This document shows positions 10,058 through 24,120 of a DNA stretch of 64,000 nucleotides, piece by piece. The DNA is from Pollenia angustigena (taxonomy: Eukaryota > Arthropoda > Insecta > Diptera > Polleniidae): NCBI GenBank assembly GCA_930367215.1, contig OV884060.1:96744151-96808150 (forward strand), given 5' to 3'. The notes below the pieces were generated by a model. The model did not search any database. It worked only from the letters and a program-made list of their open reading frames with translations, and was not told the origin of the DNA. The translations under genes and the position numbers were made by a program. The stretch's first letter is position 1. Each line of letters begins with the position of its first letter.

Positions 10058-10084
10058 TAGGTACCAATATGAACAAATTTTTAA

Positions 10085-10903
10085 GCTGGGATCACACGAT
10101 TGCCGCAATGCACCAATTTTCAAACTTTTTAATACCCCAACCGTGTGACTATACAACCAAATGGCTGATGTACCAATCGAGGACAATATTGTGCTTATTT
10201 TTACCAATCAAATGCAACCCTGGTGCAGCAGTTTGCTATGCAACCACGCGTCAGTAAAAATAATAAAAATGCACCAATATTTATTGCGTTCTTGTGCGGC
10301 AATCAACTAACACAATACGCGACAATATTTTTAATAAATTAAATTTTTTGTGTTTCTTTTTGTAGGTAATGAAGATAAAATGTATGTAATTATTTATTAT
10401 GCATTGATTTTTTTTTTAATTATTGCTATTAACAAAATATGTATGTATGTTCGCAAGCATATTTAGCTGTTCAGTGCGAATATTTTTATTAAAGATATTT
10501 CTATGCGAACCGTAGCATACAAAATTGTTGAACAGACTGTTAATTTTTGGAATTTCTGAAATAATTTAAATACAACTGTTCAATAAAAATTTGTTTAAGT
10601 ATATGATACAAATTTATTTTTTTTTTTTAATAAACAAACAAACAAGAACTTTCAAATAAATAAAAAAGCTACCACAACAGCTGTTTTCGCAATTCTCAAG
10701 TAAGAACAATCGTGTTACTGTGCTGCGGCAATTATTGTACCCATTTCACTTTGTACCAACTAGCGGCAATTAAATAAGTATAAAACAGGGCAATCGTGTG
10801 ATTTCAGAATATTTGATTGGTGCAATTTCTTTATTTTGCGTCAATAAAGCACAATCAAAATTGTGCCATATTGGTGCATTTGCGGCAATCGTGTGATCCT
10901 AGC
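10085..10903. mobile_element. TTAA-flanked TIR element, complete copy 2 (819 bp)
   Basis: Left TIR GCTGGGATCACACGATTGCC begins at 10085. The inverse at the right ends at 10903 (ATCGTGTGATCCTAGC). The ~34-bp TIRs differ at a few bases. TTAA flanks both sides (10081-10084 and 10904-10907), the target duplication used by piggyBac-type transposases. The interior repeats the TIR words CAATCGTGTGAT and GCACCAATA. There is no transposase; the ORF at 10069-10257 is not recognisable. Confidence 0.8.
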
Positions 10904-11103
10904 TTAAAAAAGGCAACTAGTGTTAATTCATTATTTACATAAATATATAAACTATTTAAATTTTGATATTAATTTTATACAGTTTTTTTCTATTTTTAAT
11001 TTTATCAAAAAATTTTAATATAAATTACAAAATTTTACTCAAGAAGTGTTTCGAGATTGGTTAACAAAAATTTTTTTAATTCCTTTTTAAATGTTGACAA
11101 AAG

Positions 11104-12229
11104 TTAAATGTTTTTTAAAAAAACTGGTAAATTATTGTACTCATTTGGACCAGCAAAACAAACACGCTGATTTGATAATTCAAGGCGACATCTAGATACA
11201 GACAAATTTTGGCTCTGTCTTGTTAACATATGTGTAATTTGAACATTCTGTTGGAATTGAACTGACGAGATTCCAATATTTTTAATGGATTTGTAAACAA
11301 ACTTCATTATTTGCATTTTAAACAATTATAGGTAAGACGTTTATAGCATAATTCTCAAAAAGATCCAAAGTATGATGTCTGATTGGCAGATAGAAAACCA
11401 ACTTCAAAGACTTGTTTTGCGCCGATTGTAAGCTCCTCAGCGAAGCATTTTTCTTAAACCCATATATTATAGGAAGGTAGGTTAAGTGACTATGTATCAA
11501 ACTCTGATATATTAGCATTTTCGTTTTCACATCAAATTTATTTTTGAAATAATATAAAACTCCGATAGCAGAAGATATTTTTGATTTAATGGAGTCAATA
11601 TGATCATCCCATTGTAAATTACTACAAAACAACATGCCTAGATACAGTATGGTATTGACTTCCTGGATTAACACACCACCAATATGAACTGCAACTTTTT
11701 CGTCGTTCTTTAAAATGTATGGTCTGAATCTTATAAACTTAGTCTTATCTGCATTTAAAACAAGCTTGTTTAGTCTTATATATTCCGCTAATATTGCCGA
11801 GTCATACTCTACATGAGTATTTAACACCTGAGTATACTTATACCGATATAGCAAACAAATATCATCCGCAAACATGAACAGTTTTCCATTAAAGTTTATT
11901 TTGCCAATATCGTTTATAAAAATTTTGAATAAAAGTGGTCCAAGCACACTATCATGAGGTACACCACATTTAACAGCTAATAAAGGACTTTTGGTTTCTC
12001 CAATCTTAACGAATTGCTCCCTTTTTGTTAAATAATCTTTTAATAGCTTAATAGAGTTATTAGAAACACCAATTAATGACAACTTTTTAATCAAAATGTC
12101 ATGATTAACTAGATCAAAAGCTTTTGACAAATCAAAGAAAACGCCTGCTACTCCATTAAATCCTGCATCAAAGCCTCCACATATATAGTCAACAATATTC
12201 ACAATTCTGGAGCCATTGACATGGGTTTG
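11104..12229 (-). pseudogene. Non-LTR reverse transcriptase relic (CR1/L2-like), 5'-truncated and frameshifted
   Basis: On the minus strand, from about 12229 downward, the frame encodes the core of a reverse transcriptase: GVFFDLSKAFDLVNH (palm, first catalytic Asp), CGVPHDSVLGPLLF (where GVPQGS is usual), then MFADDICLL (catalytic FADD intact), NADKTKF and LGMLFCSNLQWDDH (thumb). The frame breaks near 11318-11325. The last 73 codons continue in another frame with the C-terminal block RVCFAGPNEYNNLP seen in CR1/L2-type elements, ending at 11104. Endonuclease and N-terminal RT are missing: an in-frame TAA lies just upstream of QTHVNGS. The Q-to-H change in the GVPQGS motif and the frameshift argue for an inactive relic. 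Downstream AT-rich DNA to about 10908 may be its 3' UTR. Confidence 0.8.
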
Positions 12230-12414
12230 TTACCGTTACCTTTGGAACGAAAAACTTTTTGATTTAGTCCCTTACCGAACTCGATAGAGTTAAAATTTGC
12301 GAAGAATTTCACACCAGTTTTGAAATACAATATGCATTTTATTTTATGACTTGGTTCGGTTCAGCTTTGAACCCTCCAATTAAATGAATGCCATCGATAA
12401 GGCAAAAAATATAC

Positions 12415-12835
12415 ACTAGAGCCCCGATTTGCTTCGGTCCTATTTGGTCCGCTTTTTAAAAATTTGGTTAAATACGCTTTGCGTTTTAATGATTTCGATT
12501 TGCGTCGCTATATACGATTTCATTTTTTCGCTAAAGTCATAATCATATGTGAAGAATTTTTCTATTTGCGTGTAAAAAGACGAATTCCCATTGAATTCTG
12601 TTAGGTAAGTTATTCTAAGTATAGTTGAGTGTTAGGAAGTAAGAAGTTAGTTCTTAATAAGAAGTTGTGTAGTAATATGAGTGCAAAGTGAAGAAAATGC
12701 ACTGGTTTGGAACTAAAATTGGACGTAATAAAACGATTCAAGTCGGGTAAAAAGATTGTTGATATAGACAGAACCCTTGGTTTATCACCTTCAACAGTAA
12801 AAACAATTTGCATTAGTGATAGCGCTAAAAATTAA
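12415..12835 (+). pseudogene. Tigger/pogo-like transposase relic: 5' end and N-terminal HTH only
   Basis: From ATG at 12677 the frame reads about 52 codons to TAA 12833-12835, with one internal TGA at codon 5. The protein has the CENP-B/pipsqueak-type helix-turn-helix that opens Tigger and Jerky-like transposases: KLDVIKRFKSGKKIVDIDRT then LGLSPSTVKTI. The DDE catalytic domain is absent. Upstream, 12415-12600 (starting ACTAGAGCCCCGATTTGCTT) could be the element's 5' end and UTR; its exact terminus was not established. The HTH recognition is firm, the element boundary is not. Confidence 0.7.
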
Positions 12836-13316
12836 TCATTTAAAGATATGTAGCTCGAGTTAATAGCAAATGAGATTTTATTTTTTAATTAATGGTTTTT
12901 GCGAATATGGATAAATGAAATAATAATATAGTTCGGCCCACTTGCTGAACTTAACCATATTACTTTCTATATCATAAATAGAATATCTTGATAAAAATGT
13001 CTATTTTTGAGCCACTCAATGCAATAAATTGTCTCCAATTTGTAAAATTTAAATATTTGACGATTTTGTTAACTGTTCATGACGATTTTTACGAATTTTG
13101 TTAAAACTTTTGACGATTTTTGAAGAAAAAAGCCTAACAACCCTGCGCACAAGTTTCATCTTATCGCCAGTCAGAGGTGGCACGATGAAACCACCTGTGG
13201 GGAAACCAAGAAAATCTGGCCCATCATTTTTTTTTTTTTTTTTTTTTGTTAATTTTATTATTTATTTTATTTTATTTTAGCCAGTATGATATAACTTAAT
13301 TCTATTTTTATGAACT
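12836..13316. other. No gene seen; AT-rich with a small GC-richer patch
   Basis: TTTTGACGATTTTT-like words repeat near 13055-13120. A GC-richer patch at 13150-13225 is followed by a T-run (13228-13247) and (TTTAT)n. The open frame at 13098-13280 crosses the T-run and shows no recognisable domain. Confidence 0.5.
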
Positions 13317-13610
13317 ACTAGCTGGACCCGGTCCCCTTTGCTGGCCCTTAGTAAAGACTTAAAATATTATAAAATATGAACGTGTTTAATTGATTTTCAA
13401 AACAAATATACATATGCAAAAACACCTAATAAACCAATAATAATTTTTATTAAAAATCGCAAAATTTATTTAACAAACGCGAAACTACACAGAAACACTC
13501 CTCATGCCTCATACATCAAACACACAAATGTTGGTGAAAGTCGGTGCAGTAGTTTTTGAGCTTAGCGATTACAAACAAACACGTCTCTTTTATATATATA
13601 GATGAACGTG
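13317..13610 (+). repeat. Founder-like unit at the left edge of the satellite, with a 5' head
   Basis: ACTAGCTGGACCCGGTCCCC at 13317 is followed by ~40 bp and then the first satellite unit (ATGAACGTGTTTAATTG...). The head matches the start of the microsatellite-tailed elements at 59224 and (inverted) 47239, which read ACTAGCTTAACCCGGTGCGC or similar. No other unit of the array has this head. I read it as the only copy retaining the original 5' end. Confidence 0.6.
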
Positions 13611-16600
13611 TTTAATTGTTTTTCAAAACAAATATATGCAAAAACACCTAATAAACCAATAATAATTTTTATTAAAAATCGCAAAATTTATTTAACAAAC
13701 GCGAACTACACAGAAACACTCCTCATGCCTCATACATCAAACACACAAATTTTGGTCAAAGTCGGTGCAGTAGTTTTTGAGTTAAGCGATTACAAACACG
13801 TCTTTTTTATATATATAGATAGATAGATAGATCAACGTGTTTAATTGATTTTCAAAACAAATATATACAAAAACACCTAATAAACCAATAATAATTTTTA
13901 TTAAAAATCGCAAAATTTATTTAACAAACGCGAAGCTACACAGACACTCTCCCCATGCCTCATACATCAAACACACAAATTTTGGTCAAAGTCGGTGCAG
14001 AAGTTTTTTAGCTTAGCAATTACAAACCAACACGTCTCTTTTATATATATAGATGTAAACTAAAATTAACATAAATGTTTGGAATAAAACTGACTATTAA
14101 ACCATAAAAACTTTTTTTTTCATTTTGGTGATTTTAGCGTATTTTAGGGAATTACCGCTGAATAGATAAATGTATATTGATAAAGATTTAGTGACATACC
14201 ATGCATCTAAATTTTAAACCATTATGTTAAGCGATTACGACGAAAATGACAAACATATAAAAACGTGGTGCCATCTATCGGAAAAATACGAAACTCCACA
14301 GAAACACTCCTCATGCCTCATATATCAAACACACAAATTTCGGTCAAAGTCGGTGCAGTAGTTTTTGAGTTTAGCGATTACAAACAAACACGTCTCTTGC
14401 AAAAACACCTAATAAACCAATTATAATTTTTAAAAATCGCAAAATTTATTTAACAAACGCGAAACTACACAGAAACACTCCTCATGCCTCATACATCAAA
14501 CACACAAATTTTGGTCAAAGTCGGTGTAGTAGTTTATGAGTTTAGCGATTACAAACAAACACGTCTCTTTTTTATATATATATAGATGAACGTGTTTAAT
14601 TGATTTTCAAAACAAATATATGCAAAAACACCTAATAAACAAATAATAATTTTTATTAAAAATCGCAAAATTTATTTAACAAATGCGAAACTACACAGAA
14701 ACACTCCTCATGCCTCATACATCAAACACACAAATTTTGGTCAAAGTCGGTGCAGTAGTTTTTGAGTTTAGCGATTACAATCAAACACGTCTCTTTTATA
14801 TATATATAGAAGATGGAAGATATAGAAGATATATAGATGAACGTGTTTAATTGATTTTCAAAACAAATATATGCAAAAACACCTTATAAACCAATAATAA
14901 TTTTTATTTAAAATCGCAAAATTTATTTAACAAACGCGAAACTACACAGAAACACTCCTCATGCCTCATACATCAAACACACAAATTTTGGTCAAAGTCG
15001 GTGCAGTAATTTTTGAGTTTAGCGATTACAAACAAACACGTCTCTTTTATATATACATATATAGAAGATATAGACGATATATAGATGAACGTGTTTAATT
15101 GATTTTCAAAACAAATATATGCAAAAACACCTTATAAACCAATAATAATTTTTATTTAAAATCGCAAAATTTATTTAACAAACGCGAAACTACACAGAAA
15201 CACTCCTCATGCCTCATACATCGAACACACAAATTTTGGTCAAAGTCGGTGCAGTAATTTTTGAGTTTAGCGATTACAAACAAACACGTCTCTTTTATAT
15301 ATACATATATAGAAGATATAGACGATATATAGATGAACGTGTTTAATTGATTTTCAAAACAAATATATGCAAAAACACCTTATAAACCAATAATAATTTT
15401 TATTTAAAATCGCAAAATTTATTTAACAAATGCGAAACTACACAGAAACACTCCTCATGCCTCATACATCAAACACACAAATTTTGGTCAAAGTCGGTGC
15501 AGTAATTTTTGAGTTTAGCGATTACAAACAAACACGTCTCTTTTATATATATATAGATAGATGAACGTGTTTAAATGATTTTCAAAACAAATATATGCAA
15601 AAACACCTAATAAACCAATAATAATTTTTATTAAAAATCGCAAAACTTATTTAACAAACGCGAAACTACACAGAAACACTCCTCATGTCTCATACATCAA
15701 ACACACAAATTTTGGTCAAAGTCGGTGCAGTAGTTTTTGAGTTTAGCGATTACAAACAAACACGTCTCTTTTATATATATATATAGATAGATGATCGTGT
15801 TTAAATGATTTTCAAAACAAATATATGCAAAAACACCTAATAAACCAATAATAATTTTTATTAAAAATCACAAAATTTATTTAACAAACGCGAAACTACA
15901 CAGAAACACTCCTCATGCCTCATACATCAAACACACAAATTTTGGTCAAAGTCGGTGCAGTAGTTTTTGAGTTTAGCGATTACAAACAAACACGTCTCTT
16001 TTATATATATATAGATAGATGAACGTGTTTAAATGATTTTCAAAACAAATATATGCAAAAACACCTAATAAACCAATAATAATTTTTATTAAAAATCACA
16101 AAATTTATTTAACAAACGCGAAACTACACAGAAACACTCCTCATGCCTCATACATCAAACACACAAATTTTGGTCAAAGTCGGTGCAGTAGTTTTTGAGT
16201 TTAGCGATTACAAACAAACACGTCTCTTTTATATATATATAGATAGATGAACGTGTTTAAATGATTTTCAAAAGAAATATATGCAAAAACACCTAATAAA
16301 CCAATAATAATTTTTATTAAAAATCGCAAAATTTATTTAACAAACGCGAAACTACACAGAAACACTCCTCATGCCTCATACATCAAACACACAAATTTTG
16401 GTCAAAGTCGGTGCAGTAGTTTTTGAGTTTAGCGATTACAAACAAACACGTCTCTTTTATATATATAGATAGATGATCGTGTTTAAATGATTTTCAAAAC
16501 AAATATATGCAAAAACACCTAATAAACCAATAATAATTTTTATTAAAAATCACAAAATTTATTTAACAAACGCGAAACTACACAGAAACACTCCTCATGC

Positions 16601-18585
16601 CTCATACATCAAACACACAAATTTTGGTCAAAGTCGGTGCAGTAGTTTTTGAGTTTAGCGATTACAAACAAACACGTCTCTTTTATATATATATAGATAG
16701 ATGAACGTGTTTAAATGATTTTCAAAACAAATATATGCAAAAACACCTAATAAACCAATAATAATTTTTATTAAAAATCACAAAATTTATTTAACAAACG
16801 CGAAACTACACAGAAACACTCCTCATGCCTCATACATCAAACACACAAATTTTGGTCAAAGTCGGTGCAGTAGTTTTTGAGTTTAGCGATTACAAACAAA
16901 CACGTCTCTTTTATATATATATAGATAGATGAACGTGTTTAAATGATTTTCAAAAGAAATATATGCAAAAACACCTAATTAACCAATAACAATTTTTATT
17001 AAAAATCGCAAAATATATTTAACAAACGCGAAACTACACAGAAACACTCCTCATGCCTCATACATCAAACACACAAATTTTGGTCAAAGTCGGTGCAGTA
17101 GTTTTTGAGTTTAGCGATTACAAACAAACACGTCTCTTTTATATATATAGATAGATGATCGTGTTTAAATGATTTTCAAAACAAATATATGCAAAAACAC
17201 CTAATAAACCAATAATAATTTTTATTAAAAATCACAAAATTTATTTAACAAACGCGAAACTACACAGAAACACTCCTCATGCCTCATACATCAAACACAC
17301 AAATTTTGGTCAAAGTCGGTGCAGTAGTTTTTGAGTTTAGCGATTACAAACAAACACGTCTCTTTTATATATACATATATAGAAGATATAGACGATATAT
17401 AGATGAACGTGTTTAATTGATTTTCAAAACAAATATATGCAAAAACACCTTATAAACCAATAATAATTTTTATTTAAAATCGCAAAATTTATTTAACAAA
17501 CGCGAAACTACACAGAAACACTCCTCATGCCTCATACATCAAACACACAAATTTTGGTCAAAGTCGGTGCAGTAATTTTTGAGTTTAGCGATTACAAACA
17601 AACACGTCTCTTTTATATATACATATATAGAAGATATAGACGATATATAGATGAACGTGTTTAATTGATTTTCAAAACAAATATATGCAAAAACACCTTA
17701 TAAACCAATAATAATTTTTATTTAAAATCGCAAAATTTATTTAACAAACGCGAAACTACACAGAAACACTCCTCATGCCTCATACATCAAACACACGAAA
17801 TTTGGTCAAAGTCGGTGCAGTAATTTTTGAGTTTAGCGATTACAAACAAACACGTCTCTTTTATATATACATATATAGAAGATATAGACGATATATAGAT
17901 GAACGTGTTTAATTGATTTTCAAAACAAATATATGCAAAAACACCTTATAAACCAATAATAATTTTTATTTAAAATCGCAAAATTTATTTAACAAACGCG
18001 AAACTACACAGAAACACTCCTCATGCCTCATACATCGAACACACAAATTTTGGTCAAAGTCGGTGCAGTAATTTTTGAGTTTAGCGATTACAAACAAACA
18101 CGTCTCTTTTATATATACATATATAGAAGATATAGACGATATATAGATGAACGTGTTTAATTGATTTTCAAAACAAATATATGCAAAAACACCTTATAAA
18201 CCAATAATAATTTTTATTTAAAATCGCAAAATTTATTTAACAAATGCGAAACTACACAGAAACACTCCTCATGCCTCATACATCAAACACACAAATTTTG
18301 GTCAAAGTCGGTGCAGCAGTTTTTGAGTTAAGCGATTACAAACACGTCTCTTTTATATATATAGATAGATCAACGTGTTTAATTGATTTTCAAAACAAAT
18401 ATATGCAAAAACACCTAATAAACCAATAATAATTTTTATTAAAAATCGCAAAATTTATTTAACAAACGCGAAACTACACAGAAACACTCCTCATGCCTCA
18501 TACAACAAACACACAAATTTTGGTCAAAGTCGGTGCAGTAGTTTTTGAGTTTAGCGATTACAAACAAACACGTCTCTTTTATATA

Positions 18586-18980
18586 TCGTTACCTTAATAT
18601 AAAAAGGCCCCAACTCATTTTTTTTGGAAATCCGTTTTTTTATTGATTCTTGTAGAATGGTTGCTAATACACATTCTATTAAAATTTCAAGCAAATTAGA
18701 TTAAAAATAAAGAAGTTATAAGCAGAACACAAAAAGCCCTAACTCATACACACAATTTTTCTAAAGAAAAAAAGCCCTAACTCATACACACAATTTTTCG
18801 AAAGAAAAAAACACTGACTCATACATATGTATTTCAATCTGAATTCCTCGTTTAATTTTAATAAAGATGTTTTTTGACAATGTTTGTGTAGCTATATTAT
18901 TTCAGCTTTTATTAAATTTTTTCCTTCTCCTGTAAAAAGTGTTTTTGATGAGTTGGGGCCTTTTTATATTAAGGTAACGA
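18586..18980. mobile_element. 395-bp MITE with 32-bp perfect TIRs, TA-flanked, inside the satellite
   Basis: TCGTTACCTTAATATAAAAA at 18586 and its inverse ending at 18980, with perfect inverted identity through about 32 bp. TA on both sides (18584-18585 and 18981-18982) within the satellite's TATA joint. Internally a word related to the TIR interior (AAAAAGCCCTAACTCATAC) repeats two to three times at about 18736-18830, forming a ~40-bp minisatellite. The element ends about one satellite joint and the next unit resumes directly. Confidence 0.85.
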
Positions 18981-21900
18981 TATATAGATAGATGAACGTG
19001 TTTAAATGATTTTCAAAACAAATATATGCAAAAACACCTAATAAACCAATAATAATTTTTATTAAAAATCGCAAAACTTATTTAACAAACGCGAAACTAC
19101 ACAGAAACACTCCTCATGTCTCATACATCAAACACACAAATTTTGGTCAAAGTCGGTGCAGTAGTTTTTGAGTTTAGCGATTACAAACAAACACGTCTCT
19201 TTTATATATATAGATAGATGAACGTGTTTAAATGATTTTCAAAACAAATATATGCAAAAACACCTAATAAACCAATAATAATTTTTATTAAAAATCGCAA
19301 AATTTATTTAACAAACGCGAAACTACACAGAAACACTCCTCATGCCTCATACAACAAACACACAAATTTTGGTCAAAGTCGGTGCAGTAGTTTTTGAGTT
19401 TAGCGATTACAAACAAACACGTCTCTTTTATATATATAGATAGATGAACGTGTTTAAATGATTTTCAAAACAAATATATGCAAAAACACCTAATAAACCA
19501 ATAATAATTTTTATTAAAAATCGCAAAACTTATTTAACAAACGCGAAACTACACAGAAACACTCCTCATGTCTCATACATCAAACACACAAAATTTTGGT
19601 CAAAGTCGGTGCAGTAGTTTTTGAGTTTAGCGATTACAAACAAACACGTCTCTTTTATATATATAGATAGATGAACGTGTTTAAATGATTTTCAAAACAA
19701 ATATATGCAAAAACACCTAATAAACCAATAATAATTTTTATTAAAAATCGCAAAACTTATTTAACAAACGCGAAACTACACAGAAACACTCCTCATGTCT
19801 CATACATCAAACACACAAATTTTGGTCAAAGTCGGTGCAGTAGTTTTTGAGTTTAGCGATTACAAACAAACACGTCTCTTTTATATATATAGATAGATGA
19901 ACGTGTTTAAATGATTTTCAAAACAAATATATGCAAAAACACCTAATAAACCAATAATAATTTTTATTAAAAATCGCAAAATTTATTTAACAAACGCGAA
20001 ACTACACAGAAACACTCCTCATGCCTCATACAACAAACACACAAATTTTGGTTAAAGTCGGTGCAGTAGTTTTTGAGTTTAGCGATTACAAACAAACACG
20101 TCTCTTTTATATATATAGATAGATGAACGTGTTTAAATGATTTTCAAAACAAATATATGCAAAAACACCTAATAAACCAATAATAATTTTTATTAAAAAT
20201 CGCAAAACTTATTTAACAAACGCGAAACTACACAGAAACACTCCTCATGTCTCATACATCAAACACACAAATTTTGGTCAAAGTCGGTGCAGTAGTTTTT
20301 GAGTTTAGCGATTACAAACAAACACGTCTCTTTTATATATATAGATAGATGAACGTGTTTAAATGATTTTCAAAACAAATATATGCAAAAACACCTAATA
20401 AACCAATAATAATTTTTATTAAAAATCGCAAAACTTATTTAACAAACGCGAAACTACACAGAAACACTCCTCATGTCTCATACATCAAACACACAAATTT
20501 TGGTCAAAGTCGGTGCAGTAGTTTTTGAGTTTAGCGATTACAAACAAACACGTCTCTTTTATATATATAGAAAGATGAACGTGTTTAAATGATTTTCAAA
20601 ACAAATATATGCAAAAACACCTAATTAACCAATAACAATTTTTATTAAAAATCGCAAAATATATTTAACAAACGCGAAACTACACAGAAACACTCCTCAT
20701 GCCTCATACATCAAACACACACATTTTGGTCAAAGTCGGTGCAGTAGTTTTTGAGTTTAGCGATTACAAACAAACACGTCTCTTTTATATATATAGATAG
20801 ATGATCGTGTTTAAATGATTTTCAAAACAAATATATGCAAAAACACCTAATAAACCAATAATAATTTTTATTAAAAATCACAAAATTTATTTAACAAACG
20901 CGAAACTACACAGAAACCCTCCTCATGCCTAATACAACAAACACACAAATTTTGGTCAAAGTCGGTGCAGTAGTTTTTGAGTTTAGCGATTACAAACAAA
21001 CACGTCTCTTTTATATATATAGATAGATGAACGTGTTTAAGTGATTTTCAAAACAAATATATGCAAAAACACCTAATAAACCAATAATAATTTTTATTAA
21101 AAATCGCAAAACTTATTTAACAAACGCGAAACTACACAGAAACACTCCTCATGTCTCATACATCAAACACACAAATTTTGGTCAAAGTCGGTGCAGTAGT
21201 TTTTGAGTTTAGCGATTACAAACAAACACGTCTCTTTTATATATATATAGATAGATGAACGTGTTTAAATGATTTTCAAAACAAATATATGCAAAAACAC
21301 CTAATAAACCAATAATAATTTTTATTAAAAATCGCAAAACTTATTTAACAAACGCGAAACTACACAGAAACACTCCTCATGTCTCATACATCAAACACAC
21401 AAATTTTGGTCAAAGTCGGTGCAGTAGTTTTTGAGTTAGCGATTACAAACAAACACGTCTTTTTTATATATGTATATAGAAAGATGAACGTGTTTAAATG
21501 ATTTTCAAAACAAATATATGCAAAAACACCTAATTAACCAATAACAATTTTTATTAAAAATCGCAAAATATATTTAACAAACGCGAAACTACACAGAAAC
21601 ACTCCTCATGCCTCATACATCAAACACACACATTTTGGTCAAAGTCGGTGCAGTAGTTTTTGAGTTTAGCGATTACAAACAAACACGTCTCTTTTATATA
21701 TATATATAGATAGATGAACGTGTTTAAATGATTTTCAAAACAAATATATGCAAAAACACCTAATAAACCAATAATAATTTTTATTAAAAATCACAAAATT
21801 TATTTAACAAACGCGAAACTACACAGAAACACTCCTCATGCCTCATACATCAAACACACAAATTTTGGTCAAAGTCGGTGCAGTAGTTTTTGGGTTTAGC

Positions 21901-23074
21901 GATTACAAACAAACACGTCTCTTTTATATATATAGATAGATGAACGTGTTTAATTGATTTTCAAAACAAATATATGCAAAAACACCTAATAAACCAATAA
22001 TAATTTTTATTAAAAATCGCAAAATTTATTTAACAAACGCGAAACTACACAGAAACACTCCTCATGCCTCATACAACAAACACACAAATTTTGGTCAAAG
22101 TCGGTGCAGTAGTTTTTGAGTTTAGCGATTACAAACAAACACGTCTCTTTTATATATATAGATATATGAACGTGTTTAATTGATTTTCAAAACAAATATA
22201 TGCAAAAACACCTAATAAACCAATAATAATTTTTATTAAAAATCGCAAAATTTATTTAACAAACGCGAAACTACACAGAAACACTCCTCATGCCTCATAC
22301 AACAAACACACAAATTTTGGTCAAAGTCGGTGCAGTAGTTTTTGAGTTTAGCGATTACAAACAAACACGTCTCTTTTATATATATAGATAGATGAACGTG
22401 TTTAAATGATTTTCAAAACAAATATATGCAAAAACACCTAATTAACCAATAATAATTTTTATTAAAAATCGCAAAGTTTATTTAACAAACGCGAAACTAC
22501 ACAGAAACACTCCTCATGCCTCATACATCAAACACACAAATTTTGGTCAAAGTCGGTGCAGTAGTTTTTGAGTTTAGCGATTACAAACAAACACGTCTCT
22601 TTTATATATATATATAGATAGATGAACGTGTTTAAATGATTTTCAAAAGAAATATATGCAAAAACACCTAATAAACCAATAATAATTTTTATTAAAAATC
22701 GCAAAATTTATTTAACAAACGCGAAACTACACAGAAACCCTCCTCATGCCTAATACAACAAACACACAAATTTTGGTCAAAGTCGGTGCAGTAGTTTTTG
22801 AGTTTAGCGATTACAAACAAACACGTCTCTTTTATATATATATATAGATAGATGAACGTGTTTAAATGATTTTCAAAAGAAATATATGCAAAAACACCTA
22901 ATAAACCAATAATAATTTTTATTAAAAATCGCAAAATTTATTTAACAAACGCGAAACTACACAGAAACCCTCCTCATGCCTAATACAACAAACACACAAA
23001 TTTTGGTCAAAGTCGGTGCAGTAGTTTTTGAGTTTAGCGATTACAAACAAACACGTCTCTTTTATATATATATA

Positions 23075-23661
23075 CAGTACTTTTCGCTTATAGTCACATC
23101 CTTTAGTTGCAGACAAAACGTGGACTATATCGCTAATGTGACCATAAGGCTAATTCACATATATGCCACAATGAGGCATAAAACCTAATTCGAATATAAT
23201 CAAGTTATGTGAATATAGAAAATAAAAAATTCATATAAATTACACCGACATCAGGCTTATTGTTTTGCAACAGAGTTGCATACTGTGTAAAAAATAGTTA
23301 AAATTATAACAAGATATTTCATAACTGATACCAAATTCAGGAACTCATTTTTTAAGAGTAGAGTTGATGACCAAAATCAAACAATTTAATTCTTTCTACC
23401 TTTGAACGGATTGTGGTTTCGAAAACTAATAAGAACTTAGTAAATATTGCTAATGTGACTATAACGCCATTAATTTGCTTTAGTTATCCCTTTGATGACT
23501 GTTGATAGATGGCATATATGGCAAATGTGCTTATATCGCTAGATGGACTATAACGTTAATATGTTTTATTGAATTAACTTATAGGGGCAAAATAAACAGA
23601 TTATATGGACTATATCACTAATGTGACTATAAGCGGTAGTGACTATAAACGAAAAGTACTG
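23075..23661. mobile_element. Pogo-like MITE, 587 bp, copy 1 in the satellite
   Basis: TIR CAGTACTTTTCGCTTATAGT (23075) and its inverse ending at 23661, flanked by TA (23073-23074 and 23662-23663). The first bases resemble the Drosophila pogo terminus (CAGTA..ATTCGCTTA, from memory), so pogo/Tigger mobilisation is inferred. The interior repeats GCTAATGTGACTATAA-type words four or five times, mirroring the TIR. No transposase frame. Confidence 0.85.
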
Positions 23662-24120
23662 TAGATAGATGAACGTGTTTAATTGATTTTCAAAACAAAT
23701 ATATGCAAAAACACCTAATAAACCAATAATAATTTTTATTAAAAATCACAAAATTTATTTAACAAACGCGAAACTACACAGAAACCCTCCTCATGCCTAA
23801 TACATCAAACACACAAATTTTGGTCAAAGTCGGTGCAGTAGTTTTTGAGTTTAGCGATTACAAACAAACACGTCTCTTTTATATATATAGATAGATGAAC
23901 GTGTTTAAATGATTTTCAAAACAAATATATGCAAAAACACCTAATAAACCAATAACAATTTTTATTAAAAATCGCAAAATTTATTTAACAAACGCGAAAC
24001 TACACAGAAACCCTCCTCATGCCTAATACAACAAACACACAAATTTTGGTCAAAGTCGGTGCAGTAGTTTTTGAGTTTAGCGATTACAAACAAACACGTC
24101 TCTTTTATATATATAGATAG

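Larger units (their letters stand above)
7732..10080 (+). mobile_element. TTAA-type TIR element, copy 1, fragmented by three insertions
   Basis: Begins GCTGGGATCACACGATTGCC at 7732, identical to the left TIR of the complete copy at 10085. Segments 7732-7820, 8302-8494 and 8964-9144 align in order with that copy (ACCAATCGAGGACAATATTG, GCACCAATATTTATTG and TAGCTGTTNAGTGCGAATA). It is interrupted by the elements at 7821-8301, 8495-8963 and 9145-10057. The right ~300 bp with the right TIR is missing; copy 2 starts directly afterwards. Confidence 0.75.
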
